Positions 36,853-45,373 of a DNA stretch of 64,000 nt are shown here, piece by piece. The stretch covers positions 1-64,000 of the forward strand of contig NZ_WIRE01000004.1 of NCBI RefSeq assembly GCF_009601165.1. Reading direction: 5' to 3'. The notes beneath the pieces were generated by a model, which saw only the letters and a program-made list of their open reading frames with translations, had not been told where the DNA came from and did no database searches. Numbering within the stretch: position 1 is the first letter of the stretch; every line of letters starts with the position of its first letter. The translations under genes and the position numbers were made by a program. Source of the stretch: Alcanivorax sediminis (lineage in GTDB: Bacteria; Pseudomonadota; Gammaproteobacteria; Pseudomonadales; Alcanivoracaceae).

Positions 36853-38561
36853 AGACGGGCTCCAAGTCTTTCCATGGTTTCACGGACATGGGCGGCGTCC
36901 GGATTGCTGTTCAGGGTGTCGCGCCAGACTTCACGGGCCTGGTTCTGGGCGCCCATGACCCAGAGGACTTCACCATAGTGGGCGGCAACTTCCGGATCGG
37001 GGAACTTTTCGTAGGCGCGCCGCAGAAAATTGCGCGCTTCCTTCAGTTTGCCCTGGCGATATAGCACCCAGCCCATGGAATCGAGAATGGCCGGGTCATC
37101 CGGACTCAACTCCAGGGCGCGTGATACATAGCGGTGTGCTTCATCCAGCCGGGTGGTGCGATCGGCCAGGGTGTAGCCCAGCGCATTGAGGGCGCTGGGG
37201 TCATCCGGGTTAAGGGAGAGGATATGCTTCAGGTCCGCTTCCAGTTGGGCCAGGTCGTCGGCTTTCTCTGCCATCATGGCGCGGCTATAGCGCAGTTCGG
37301 TATTGTCCGGGTCGTTTTCCAGGGCGTCGCTGAGCAGCTCCCGGGCCTTTTGGCTGTGCCCATTGCTGTTCAGCATCTCTGCTTCGCTGAGTGTCAGGCT
37401 GGTTGCCATCTCGGGATGTTGCAGTTTGAGACTGTTGAGCAGTGCATGGGCCTGCTCGAGCTGGCCCTGGCGGCTGAGTAGCCGGGCAGCCTGAACGCGG
37501 GCGCGAACCGCTTGAGGGCCGCCAACCTTGAGATAGTGGTCGATGGCAGCGTCCAGATTGGCCTGTTGCTCCTCGCCCTGCGCCAGATAGAGGTGGACAT
37601 CGTCCGGGCGGTAATTGATGGCCAGTAACTGCTGCAGTTGATCCCGTGCGGTGTCCGTGGCGCCGGCTTCCAGGGCCAACAAGGCCAGGGAGAACTTGAG
37701 ATCCAGATCATCGGGGTTGCGCTCAGCCATGATGGTGAGCTGCTTCTCGGCCTGTTTGATCTCGCCCGTGGCCAGCAACATGCGAACGTAGGTAATGCGG
37801 GCGCGACGGGAATTAGGGTATTTGCGCACGATCTTCTTGAGATGGCGCAACGCCTGATTTGGCTCTCCCAGCTTGTAAAGCAGCTGCGCCTTGAGCAGCA
37901 GGGCATCTTCATGCCGGGGCATGCGCTTCAGTGCTTCTTCGTTGGCATCCAGTGCGGCCTCCAGCTTGCCCTCCCGCTCCTGCCACAGGGCGCGTGCATA
38001 CCATAGCGGTGCCTGTTCTGGATATTGGTCCGTCAGCTGGGCCAGGGCCTGTACCAGTTGCAGGTTGCCTTCCGCATCCAGCCCTCGGGCCTTTGCGACT
38101 AGCCGGCCGAGTGCCTGCTCGCCATGGGCTCCCAGCAAGGTATCCAGATAGTGAGTGGCGGCGTCGGTATTGCCCAGGCGAATTTCAGAGAGAATGGCCA
38201 GCTGCAGCGCTTCTTCGTTCTCGGGGTCTTGTTCAAGGCGTTGCTGGCTCAGCAGCAGGGCTTGATGATGGTCTTCCAGATAGTGAGCCAGCTGGGAGGC
38301 CTGGCTAAGGAGCTGGGGGTCACCGGTGGATTTGGCGACCTCGGTGTAGTAACCCAGTGTGACACCATAGGCCTGACGTTGTGCGGCGACCTCGGCCACC
38401 AGCAGGTCGGCCAGCTCTGCGCTGTCATAGCTGTGAGCATTGGCTGGGGCCGTGCTGGCTTGAGCCGGGGTCGGGGAGCCAGTGACGGTATCCGCAGGTT
38501 GGGTGCTGCATCCTTGCAGGAGCAGAAGGCCGCATAGCGGCAAAGACAAAAGACGCGTCAT
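36849..38561 (-). CDS. tetratricopeptide-repeat lipoprotein
   Basis: A 570-residue TPR protein with a lipoprotein signal (lipobox LLQGC, Cys18), so likely anchored in the outer membrane facing the periplasm. At least ten TPR-like helical pairs cover residues 60-560. The best are near the C-terminus: PSALNALGYTLADRTTRLDE and PAILDSMGWVLYRQGKLKEA. Proteins of this type commonly precede lolB in pseudomonads and are thought to be scaffolds in envelope assembly, but no specific role is known. It is divergent from hemA. Confidence 0.9.
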   Translation of the reverse strand: MTRLLSLPLCGLLLLQGCSTQPADTVTGSPTPAQASTAPANAHSYDSAELADLLVAEVAAQRQAYGVTLGYYTEVAKSTGDPQLLSQASQLAHYLEDHHQALLLSQQRLEQDPENEEALQLAILSEIRLGNTDAATHYLDTLLGAHGEQALGRLVAKARGLDAEGNLQLVQALAQLTDQYPEQAPLWYARALWQEREGKLEAALDANEEALKRMPRHEDALLLKAQLLYKLGEPNQALRHLKKIVRKYPNSRRARITYVRMLLATGEIKQAEKQLTIMAERNPDDLDLKFSLALLALEAGATDTARDQLQQLLAINYRPDDVHLYLAQGEEQQANLDAAIDHYLKVGGPQAVRARVQAARLLSRQGQLEQAHALLNSLKLQHPEMATSLTLSEAEMLNSNGHSQKARELLSDALENDPDNTELRYSRAMMAEKADDLAQLEADLKHILSLNPDDPSALNALGYTLADRTTRLDEAHRYVSRALELSPDDPAILDSMGWVLYRQGKLKEARNFLRRAYEKFPDPEVAAHYGEVLWVMGAQNQAREVWRDTLNSNPDAAHVRETMERLGARL

Positions 38562-38786
38562 TAAAGGAAATTAGCCTGATTTCTGTTTCAGCTATCATGG
38601 CACAGAGGTCAGTGCACCGAAAACCATATTGCGACGACAGGCAGAGTCTATGGCCCATATCATTGTTTTGGTGGGCGCTTTCACGCAAAATGCCACTCCC
38701 TTGCGCCCCGGATTTTGGGGCAAGCAGGCTGACTGGTACGGACGGGCAAGGGTGCCGCCCGTTGCGACTGACGGGCTCGGGAAGTT

Positions 38787-40064
38787 ATGAATCTGGTTGC
38801 TGTTGGCGTTAATCACACCACTGCCGATGTGGAGATACGCGAACGCCTGGCGTTTTCCACGCAGCAGGCGCAGGCAGCGCTGGCCAGCCTTCGAGACATG
38901 CCCGGTGTCCGTGAAGCTGCGCTTCTGTCTACGTGTAATCGCACCGAACTCTATTGCCTGACCGATGAAAGCGGTCCGGATCTGGTGGACTGGCTGGCCC
39001 AGCGTCGCAGCCTGAGCCGCGACAAACTGATGTCCATACTCTATCAACATCAGGGTGAGCAGGCGCTCGAGCATATGATGCGGGTGGCCGGTGGGCTAGA
39101 TTCCCTGGTGCTGGGCGAGCCGCAGATTCTTGGCCAGATGCGTGAAGCCTATGCGCGTGCCCATGAGGCGGGCCTGCTCAATGGTGAGCTGTCCCGCCTG
39201 TTCCAGGAAGTCTTCTCGGTGGCCAAGCGCATCCGCACCGAAACCGGTATTGGTGCCAATCCGGTGTCGGTGGCTTACGCCGCCGTATCGTTTGCTCGCC
39301 ACATTTTTGCCGACCTGAAGAAAAGCCGGGCGCTGTTGATCGGTGCCGGTGAGATGATCGAACTGGTGGCGCGCCACCTCAGTGAGCAACAGGTCAGCGA
39401 GATTACCATTGCCAACCGCACCGCCGCGCGTGCCAGCGAACTGGCTGCCAGTGTCGGCGGGCGGGGGATTAGCCTGGAAGAGCTGCCGGTGGCGCTGGAG
39501 CATGCCGATATCCTGATTTCCTGTACTGCCGCCCCGTTACCGATCCTTGGAAAGGGGATGGTGGAGCGGGCGCTGAAGCAGCGCCGCCACCGGCCCATGT
39601 TCATGGTGGATATTGCCGTACCCCGTGATATCGAACCGGAAGTGGGCGATCTGGACGATGTGTATTTGTACACCGTGGACCACCTGCAAGAAGCCATTCA
39701 GGAAAACGTGCGCGCCCGTCAGGAGGCAGCGCAGGAAGCCGCCGAACTGATTCGTGATGCCATTGTTCGGCATCGCCGCCAGCGCCGTGAACAGGATGCG
39801 GTTTCTGTGCTGCGAGAATACCGTGAGCAGCGTACCGAGCTGGCGGCGGGAGAGCTGGACAAGGCCCTTCAACAATTGCAGAACGGCGGAGACCCGGAAG
39901 AAGTGTTGCGCCGTTTTCAGCATTCCCTGGTCAACAAGTGGCTCCACGGCCCCAGTGTGACCCTGCGCCGTATGGCGGCCGAAGGTCGCGCCGAGGCACT
40001 GCTCACTGCCCGCGAGTTGCTGCTCGACGATGATGACAAGACTGATCTGTCTGACCCGGAATAA
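38787..40064 (+). CDS. hemA: glutamyl-tRNA reductase
   Basis: A 425-residue enzyme that reduces glutamyl-tRNA to glutamate-1-semialdehyde, the first committed step of heme synthesis. The active Cys is in LLSTCNRTELYC (about residues 47-58). LVLGEPQILGQMREAY, the NADPH-binding GAGEMIELVARHL and the C-terminal dimerisation helices are present. The ATG has GGGAAG before it. prfA and prmC follow in the usual order. Confidence 0.97.
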   Translation: MNLVAVGVNHTTADVEIRERLAFSTQQAQAALASLRDMPGVREAALLSTCNRTELYCLTDESGPDLVDWLAQRRSLSRDKLMSILYQHQGEQALEHMMRVAGGLDSLVLGEPQILGQMREAYARAHEAGLLNGELSRLFQEVFSVAKRIRTETGIGANPVSVAYAAVSFARHIFADLKKSRALLIGAGEMIELVARHLSEQQVSEITIANRTAARASELAASVGGRGISLEELPVALEHADILISCTAAPLPILGKGMVERALKQRRHRPMFMVDIAVPRDIEPEVGDLDDVYLYTVDHLQEAIQENVRARQEAAQEAAELIRDAIVRHRRQRREQDAVSVLREYREQRTELAAGELDKALQQLQNGGDPEEVLRRFQHSLVNKWLHGPSVTLRRMAAEGRAEALLTARELLLDDDDKTDLSDPE

Positions 40065-40091
40065 ACACTGCCCTGACGGGTTGAGGAAAGT

Positions 40092-41177
40092 ATGAAAGCG
40101 TCTCTGCAAACCAAGCTGGACAAGCTGGCCGATCGGTTCGAGGAACTGTCCGGTCTGCTGTCTGATCCCGACGTGATCGGCAACCAGAACCGTTTTCGTG
40201 ATCTGTCCCGTGAATATTCGGAAATTGATCCGGTGGTGAAATGCTACCGCGACTATCTGCAAGCCGTGGATAACCTGGAGGCGGCCCGCGCCATGCAGGA
40301 CGATAGCGATCCGGAAATGCGTGAGATGGGAGCGGAAGAAGCTCGCGACGCGCAGGTTCGCATGGATGAGCTGGCCGGCGATCTGCAGATGTTGATGTTG
40401 CCGAAGGACCCCCGCGACGGTTCAAACGTGTTTTTGGAAGTGCGCGCCGGTACCGGTGGCGATGAAGCTGCCATCTTTGCCGGTGATCTTTTTCGCATGT
40501 ATTCCAAATATGCCGACCGCATGGGCTGGAAGGTGGAGCTGGTGAGCGCCAGTGAGGGCGAGCACGGTGGCTATAAGGAAGTGATTGCCCGAGTCATTGG
40601 CGACGGTGTGTATTCCCGACTGAAATTCGAGTCGGGTGCTCACCGCGTGCAGCGTGTGCCCGCCACGGAATCCCAGGGCCGAATCCATACCTCCGCCTGT
40701 ACCGTGGCGATCATGGCCGAGGCGGAAGATCTGGGTGATATCCAGATTCGTAACGAAGACCTGCGCATCGATACCTACCGTTCCTCCGGGGCCGGTGGAC
40801 AGCATGTGAACACCACCGACTCTGCAGTAAGGATTACACACCTCCCCACTGGCGTGGTGGTGGAGTGTCAGGATGAGCGCAGCCAGCACAAGAACAAGGC
40901 CAAAGCCATGAGCCTGTTGAGCGCCAGACTGTATGATGCCCAGCAGAATGCCGCCCACGCTGAGCAGGCTGCAGAACGGAAATCCCTGGTGGGCTCCGGT
41001 GATCGCTCAGAGCGGATTCGCACCTACAATTATCCCCAGGGCCGGGTCACGGATCACCGCATCAACCTGACCCTGTACCGTCTCTCTGAAGTGATGGAGG
41101 GGGACCTGGACGAAGTGCTGGGTGCGCTGCTGGCCGAGTACCAGGCAGACCAACTGGCTGCGCTGGGCGAGCAGTAA
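40092..41177 (+). CDS. prfA: peptide chain release factor 1
   Basis: A 361-residue class I release factor for UAA/UAG. The GGQ motif is in [20 protein letters not shown] and the anticodon-like PAT-type tripeptide lies in [13 protein letters not shown]. The start has GAGGAAAG upstream. prmC, which methylates the GGQ glutamine, begins two bases after the stop. Confidence 0.98.
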   Translation: MKASLQTKLDKLADRFEELSGLLSDPDVIGNQNRFRDLSREYSEIDPVVKCYRDYLQAVDNLEAARAMQDDSDPEMREMGAEEARDAQVRMDELAGDLQMLMLPKDPRDGSNVFLEVRAGTGGDEAAIFAGDLFRMYSKYADRMGWKVELVSASEGEHGGYKEVIARVIGDGVYSRLKFESGAHRVQRVPATESQGRIHTSACTVAIMAEAEDLGDIQIRNEDLRIDTYRSSGAGGQHVNTTDSAVRITHLPTGVVVECQDERSQHKNKAKAMSLLSARLYDAQQNAAHAEQAAERKSLVGSGDRSERIRTYNYPQGRVTDHRINLTLYRLSEVMEGDLDEVLGALLAEYQADQLAALGEQ

Positions 41178-41178
41178 C

Positions 41179-42048
41179 ATGCGCATTGATGCCGCCCTGC
41201 GTGATGCCCGCAGCCGGTTGGCATCATCGCCCTCTGCGGCGCTGGATGCAGAGTTGCTGCTTTGTCATGTACTGGGCCAGACCCGTACCTGGCTATTCAC
41301 CTGGTCCGACCGTGAGCTGAATACCGCGCAACTGGCCGCGTTTGAAGCACTGTTGGCGCGTCGCGAAATCGGGGAGCCGGTAGCGCATCTGACTGGTGAG
41401 CGCGAATTCTTCGGTCGCCCTTTTCGGGTGACTGCCGACACCCTGATCCCCCGCCCTGACACGGAAACCCTGATCGAGGTGGCCCTGGCGCTGCCGCTGC
41501 CAGCCGCGTCACGGGTGGTGGATTTGGGCGCTGGAACCGGTGCCATTGGTATCACCCTGGCGCTGGAGCAGCCCGACTGGCAGGTAACGCTGGTTGATCT
41601 CAGTGAAGCGGCCTTGCAGGTGGCCAGGCAAAATGCCAAACAGCTGAACTCGCCGGTGCAGTGTCTATCCGGTAGTTGGCTCACGCCCTGCGACGGGCTG
41701 TTCGATCTGATTGTCAGTAATCCTCCCTACATCGATGATGCGGATCACCATCTGCAGCAGGGCGACGTACGCTTTGAGCCTCGCTCGGCGCTGGTGGCGG
41801 CAGACCATGGGCTGGCGGATCTGGTCGAGATCGTTCGCCAGGCCACCAGCAAACTGGTAGCCGGGGGCTGGCTGATGTTGGAGCATGGTTTTGAGCAGGG
41901 CGCCGCCGTGCGATCCCTGCTTGTTGATGCCGGCTTCGACACGGTGCGCACAGAGCAGGACCTGGGGGGCAACGATCGCGTTACCCTGGGGCGTTTTTCG
42001 GTGAATGATGAACAGTCAACAGCGAAACCCGGGCTGACACAGGGCTGA
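41179..42048 (+). CDS. prmC: release factor glutamine methyltransferase
   Basis: A 289-residue SAM-dependent enzyme that N5-methylates the GGQ glutamine of RF1/RF2. The N-terminal helical domain is followed by GEREFFGRPF, SAM motif VVDLGAGTGAIGITLA, and the catalytic NPPY in IVSNPPYID. E. coli PrmC ends shortly after VTLGRY. Here VTLGRF is followed by 16 extra residues (from SVNDEQ) encoded by an AGTTAA-type heptad array, probably a passive tail. The ATG at 41179 fits the prfA junction. Confidence 0.96.
   Translation: MRIDAALRDARSRLASSPSAALDAELLLCHVLGQTRTWLFTWSDRELNTAQLAAFEALLARREIGEPVAHLTGEREFFGRPFRVTADTLIPRPDTETLIEVALALPLPAASRVVDLGAGTGAIGITLALEQPDWQVTLVDLSEAALQVARQNAKQLNSPVQCLSGSWLTPCDGLFDLIVSNPPYIDDADHHLQQGDVRFEPRSALVAADHGLADLVEIVRQATSKLVAGGWLMLEHGFEQGAAVRSLLVDAGFDTVRTEQDLGGNDRVTLGRFSVNDEQSTAKPGLTQG
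42001..42029 (+). repeat. heptad array (AGTTAA type) inside the prmC 3' end
   Basis: GTGAATG, ATGAACA, GTCAACA, GCGAAAC stand in 7-bp register and encode part of the C-terminal tail of PrmC. AACAGCGAAA is shared with the array after secF. No inverted partner is seen. Confidence 0.55.
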
Positions 42049-42115
42049 GATTGCCGAAGGCGACTCTAGCCGATTTTATTGATGAGACACGTGTTTCGTG
42101 CAGCGGTAGCTAACC

Positions 42116-42868
42116 ATGTTTAATGATGAGCAGCTTGAACGATACAGTCGCCAGCTCATGGTCAATGAGGTGGACCTGGCCGGGCAGGAAGCACTGTCCG
42201 CAGCACGGGTGTTGATCATTGGTTGTGGTGGCCTTGCCAATCCGGCGGCGCTGTATCTGGCCGGGGCTGGCGTTGGTGAGCTGGTGCTGGCGGATGATGA
42301 TGTGGTCGAGTTGAGCAACCTGCATCGTCAGGTAGCCTTTCGGGGTGGGCAGCTCAATCTGCCCAAGGCGCAAGCGCTGCGTGATCAACTCCAGCAACTG
42401 AACCCGGATGTAGACGTGCGCGCTTGTGTGATGCGCGTGGATGCCGACTGGCTGGACAGGGAAGTGGCGGCGGCGACTCTGGTGCTGGACTGCAGCGATA
42501 ACTTTGCGACCCGCCAGGCAGTCAATCGGGCATGTGTGGCTCACCGGGTTCCCCTGGTCAGTGGTGCGGCCATTCGCATGGACGGGCAGCTGGCTTCCTT
42601 CGATCTTCGCCTGCCGGATTCGGCTTGCTATGCCTGTGTGTATGGTGATGGTGAAGAGGGGGATCTGGCCTGCAATCAGGCGGGTATTGTCGGGCCGGTG
42701 GTGGGTGTCATCGGGACGCTGCAGGCCTTGGCCGCCATGCAATTGCTCATGGGGCAGACATTGCCTCAACGATTGCAGTTGTTTGAAGGCCGCTCCCTGA
42801 GCTGGCGAGATATCGCCATACGTCGCGATCCAGGTTGCCCGGTGTGTGGAGCTGTCTCGACCCCGTGA
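42116..42868 (+). CDS. moeB: HesA/MoeB/ThiF-family adenylyltransferase
   Basis: A 250-residue E1-like enzyme that adenylates the C-terminus of a ubiquitin-like sulfur carrier, MoaD in molybdopterin synthesis. RYSRQLMVNEVDLAGQE at the start holds the Arg finger. The ATP site is VLIIGCGGLANPAALYLAGA, the metal site is VLDCSDNFATR, and the zinc cysteines are CYAC and CPVC. Position after prmC is the common moeB location. A role with ThiS cannot be excluded. The ribosome site is weak. Confidence 0.9.
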   Translation: MFNDEQLERYSRQLMVNEVDLAGQEALSAARVLIIGCGGLANPAALYLAGAGVGELVLADDDVVELSNLHRQVAFRGGQLNLPKAQALRDQLQQLNPDVDVRACVMRVDADWLDREVAAATLVLDCSDNFATRQAVNRACVAHRVPLVSGAAIRMDGQLASFDLRLPDSACYACVYGDGEEGDLACNQAGIVGPVVGVIGTLQALAAMQLLMGQTLPQRLQLFEGRSLSWRDIAIRRDPGCPVCGAVSTP

Positions 42869-42954
42869 TATCTTTTTGATCTGCCTTTTATTTGGGTTGA
42901 ACTGAGGCGCGCCCGTTTCAAGGGGGGCGTCGTCATTATGGGGAAGCGTTAAGG

Positions 42955-44679
42955 ATGATGATTCCTTTCAAGAAGCATGAGCATGCCGCACAAATTGATC
43001 ATGCCAGGCTGGTGCAATCCATGTCTGAGCTGCGGCCTCACCTGGTAGGCAGCATCTTCGGCGCGGCGCTGGTATGGTTCGTGTTTCGGGGAGAAGCATC
43101 AGCGTTTGCCAATACGTTGTGGTTGTCGACGCATGGCTTGCTGCTGGTTTTCGCTCTGCTCTGTTTTCTGTTTTATTACTGGCGCCCAAGTGGATTGACG
43201 GTGTCCCAATGGGGAGACCTGAATGCGCTGATAGTGTTCGCCATGGGGAGCGCCTGGGGTCTGGCGCCTTTTGCCTTTCTGCAAACTGAAAACCCGGTCT
43301 ATATCGTCACCCTGATCAGTATTCTCATCGGCGTGTGTACCAGTCCTTCCGCCACAATGGCGTTGTACCCGCTCAGCTACTTCCTGTTTATTACACCGAT
43401 TCTGGCATCCCTCACCTGGCATCTGAATCAGCTCGATTTCGGCCAGAATATTATTATCCGACTACTGGTGCCGATCTTCTGGTGCTTTCTTCTTGGCTAC
43501 AGCTTGAACCTGCATCGCTTGCAGATTCGACTGCTGCGCCTGCAGGTAGAGAAGGATAATGCGCTGGCGGAGGCGGAGCAGGCCAACGCGTCCAAGTCCC
43601 GCTTTCTGGCGTCGGCCAGCCATGATATTCGCCAGCCCTTGCAGGCTGCGAACCTTTTTCTGTCCTCATTGGAAAGGCAGGTGGACAGTGAGGAGGGCAA
43701 GGTGCTCTACGGTCGTCTGCAGGATGCCCTCAGCAGCATGACGGAGTTGCTCAACAGCCTACTGGATATTTCCCGTCTGGACTCCCAGTCTGTTGCGGTT
43801 CACAAGGAAGATATGGCGCTGGCGCCATTACTGGACAAGCTGGCGCAAAGCGTAGAGGCACAGGCTCAGGCAAAGGGGGTGACGTTTCGCCTTACAGGGC
43901 ATGCAGTTTTTGTAAAAAGTGATGCCCTGTTGCTGGAAAGAATCCTGTCCAACTTGTTGGCAAACGCGTTGCGTTATACCAAGCAGGGCAGTATCACCTT
44001 GCGAGCCGAGCAGCAGGGGAAGCGGGTCCGGATTCGGGTGCAGGATACCGGACCGGGGATTCCTGCCGAGGAACACGAGGCCATTTTTTCCGAGTTTTAT
44101 CAGCTTGCGAATCCGGAGCGTGACAGCCGCAAGGGCTTGGGGCTTGGTCTGGCTATTGTCAGTCGCTTGTGTGCCTTGCTTGGGCACCGGGTCCTGATTG
44201 ATTCCGTTCCCGGCGAGGGGGCCTGCTTCACTATCGAACTGGATGCGGGCAATGCTCCGGTGACCGTCGTTGGGAGTGTGACCCGCGATCAGTGGATGTT
44301 GCCCGCCCTGAATGTGTTGGTGGTGGATGATGAATGTGCTATTCGCGAGGGGATGGCCACCCTGTTGGGGCAGTGGGGCCTGGTAGTACGGGAGGCGGAG
44401 TCGTTGCAGGAGGCACAGCAGGTGGTGCTTTCGGGCTGGCTGCCAGATGTGGTGCTGACAGACTTCCGGTTGCGTGGAAATCAGTCCGGTGAGGATGTGA
44501 TTGATGGCCTGAAGACAGCGCTTGGCCGTGAGATCCCGGCGATAATGGTGACCGGCGACACGGATCCGCAAACCCTTGAGCGGGTCAGGGAGAAGGTCAG
44601 TCTGGTGTTATTTAAACCGGTGAAGGCGCCGCAACTGAGGGCCGCCTTACAGCGATTAGTGCGCCACCTGTCCGAGTAA
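42955..44679 (+). CDS. membrane hybrid sensor histidine kinase/response regulator
   Basis: A 574-residue protein. About six membrane helices occupy residues 30-195, then a coiled linker. The HisKA domain follows, with phospho-acceptor His223 in SASHDIRQPLQAAN. The HATPase domain has N box LLANALRY, G1 DTGPGIP and G2 GLGLGLAIVSRL. A C-terminal receiver (about 455-570) has Asp503 in VVLTDFRL and Lys in LVLFKPVKAP. No periplasmic sensor domain is evident, so the membrane part itself may sense. Its 3' end overlaps that of the convergent LuxR-type regulator gene by 24 bases, and the two are likely partners. Confidence 0.92.
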   Translation: MMIPFKKHEHAAQIDHARLVQSMSELRPHLVGSIFGAALVWFVFRGEASAFANTLWLSTHGLLLVFALLCFLFYYWRPSGLTVSQWGDLNALIVFAMGSAWGLAPFAFLQTENPVYIVTLISILIGVCTSPSATMALYPLSYFLFITPILASLTWHLNQLDFGQNIIIRLLVPIFWCFLLGYSLNLHRLQIRLLRLQVEKDNALAEAEQANASKSRFLASASHDIRQPLQAANLFLSSLERQVDSEEGKVLYGRLQDALSSMTELLNSLLDISRLDSQSVAVHKEDMALAPLLDKLAQSVEAQAQAKGVTFRLTGHAVFVKSDALLLERILSNLLANALRYTKQGSITLRAEQQGKRVRIRVQDTGPGIPAEEHEAIFSEFYQLANPERDSRKGLGLGLAIVSRLCALLGHRVLIDSVPGEGACFTIELDAGNAPVTVVGSVTRDQWMLPALNVLVVDDECAIREGMATLLGQWGLVVREAESLQEAQQVVLSGWLPDVVLTDFRLRGNQSGEDVIDGLKTALGREIPAIMVTGDTDPQTLERVREKVSLVLFKPVKAPQLRAALQRLVRHLSE

Positions 44680-45300
44680 ACCCGCGCGTTCAGCGCAACG
44701 GACACACTCCACCCGGTTTGCTGCATCAAAATTTCGAAGCAGGGCTTTAACGTGGGATTTGACGGTGTGCTCGCTGAGAAAAAGAATATTGGCGATTTCC
44801 TGGTTGCCATAACCTTGCTGCATGAGCCTCAGTACATCCAGCTGGCGGCGAGTGATGCGATGGCTGGCGGCGATGCGGGCCGTTTCTTCTTCGGGTTCAA
44901 TGTCGGGTAGTTGATCAAGGCGTGTCTTCAGGTCATCGGGCAAAAAAAAGTGCCCGGCCATGATGCGCTCAATCGCTAGCTTAATGTGCTGAACGGGAAG
45001 GGCTTTGGGAATGAAGCCCATGGCCCCCTCATCCAGGCAGCGTTTGATTTTCCAGTTGTCTTCAGCCGCCGACATGATGGCCACCGGGGCCACAACACCT
45101 CTGGCAAAGAGTGCCTTAAGCAGGGCTTGACCATCCATGCCAGGCAGTCCCAGATCAACCAGAATAAGGTCTGCATCAGGGTGCTGTTCTGCCAGCAACA
45201 GACCTTCCTCCGCATTGGATGCGGTGTGGATGTCGTGTCCCAGAATTGCTTTCAGACCTTCGACGAAGAGCGCGTGATCGTCGATATGCACAATTTTCAT
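44656..45300 (-). CDS. NarL/LuxR-type response regulator
   Basis: A 214-residue two-domain regulator. The receiver has acidic residues at HIDDHA, phospho-acceptor Asp49 in LILVDLGLPGMDG, and Lys in MGFIPKA. The C-terminal helix-turn-helix is RITRRQLDVLRLM followed by GNQEIANILFLSEHTVKSHV. The final codons lie on the strand opposite the end of the hybrid kinase gene. A -10-like TATACT (45331-45336, minus strand) lies 30 bases upstream of its start, beside the terminator of the next gene. Confidence 0.93.
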   Translation of the reverse strand: MKIVHIDDHALFVEGLKAILGHDIHTASNAEEGLLLAEQHPDADLILVDLGLPGMDGQALLKALFARGVVAPVAIMSAAEDNWKIKRCLDEGAMGFIPKALPVQHIKLAIERIMAGHFFLPDDLKTRLDQLPDIEPEEETARIAASHRITRRQLDVLRLMQQGYGNQEIANILFLSEHTVKSHVKALLRNFDAANRVECVRCAERAGLLGQVAH

Positions 45301-45335
45301 GCGCTCATCTTACTACCCCGTGAGCGCGAGAGTAT

Positions 45336-45360
45336 AAAAAAAGGCGCCTGAGCGCCTTTT
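45336..45360 (-). terminator. terminator after the RCC1-repeat gene
   Basis: On the minus strand AAAAGGCGC and GCGCCTTTT form the stem around TCAG, and the T-run continues to 45335. It starts 14 bases after the stop of the RCC1 gene. Confidence 0.85.
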
Positions 45361-45373
45361 CGTGAGCGAGTAC

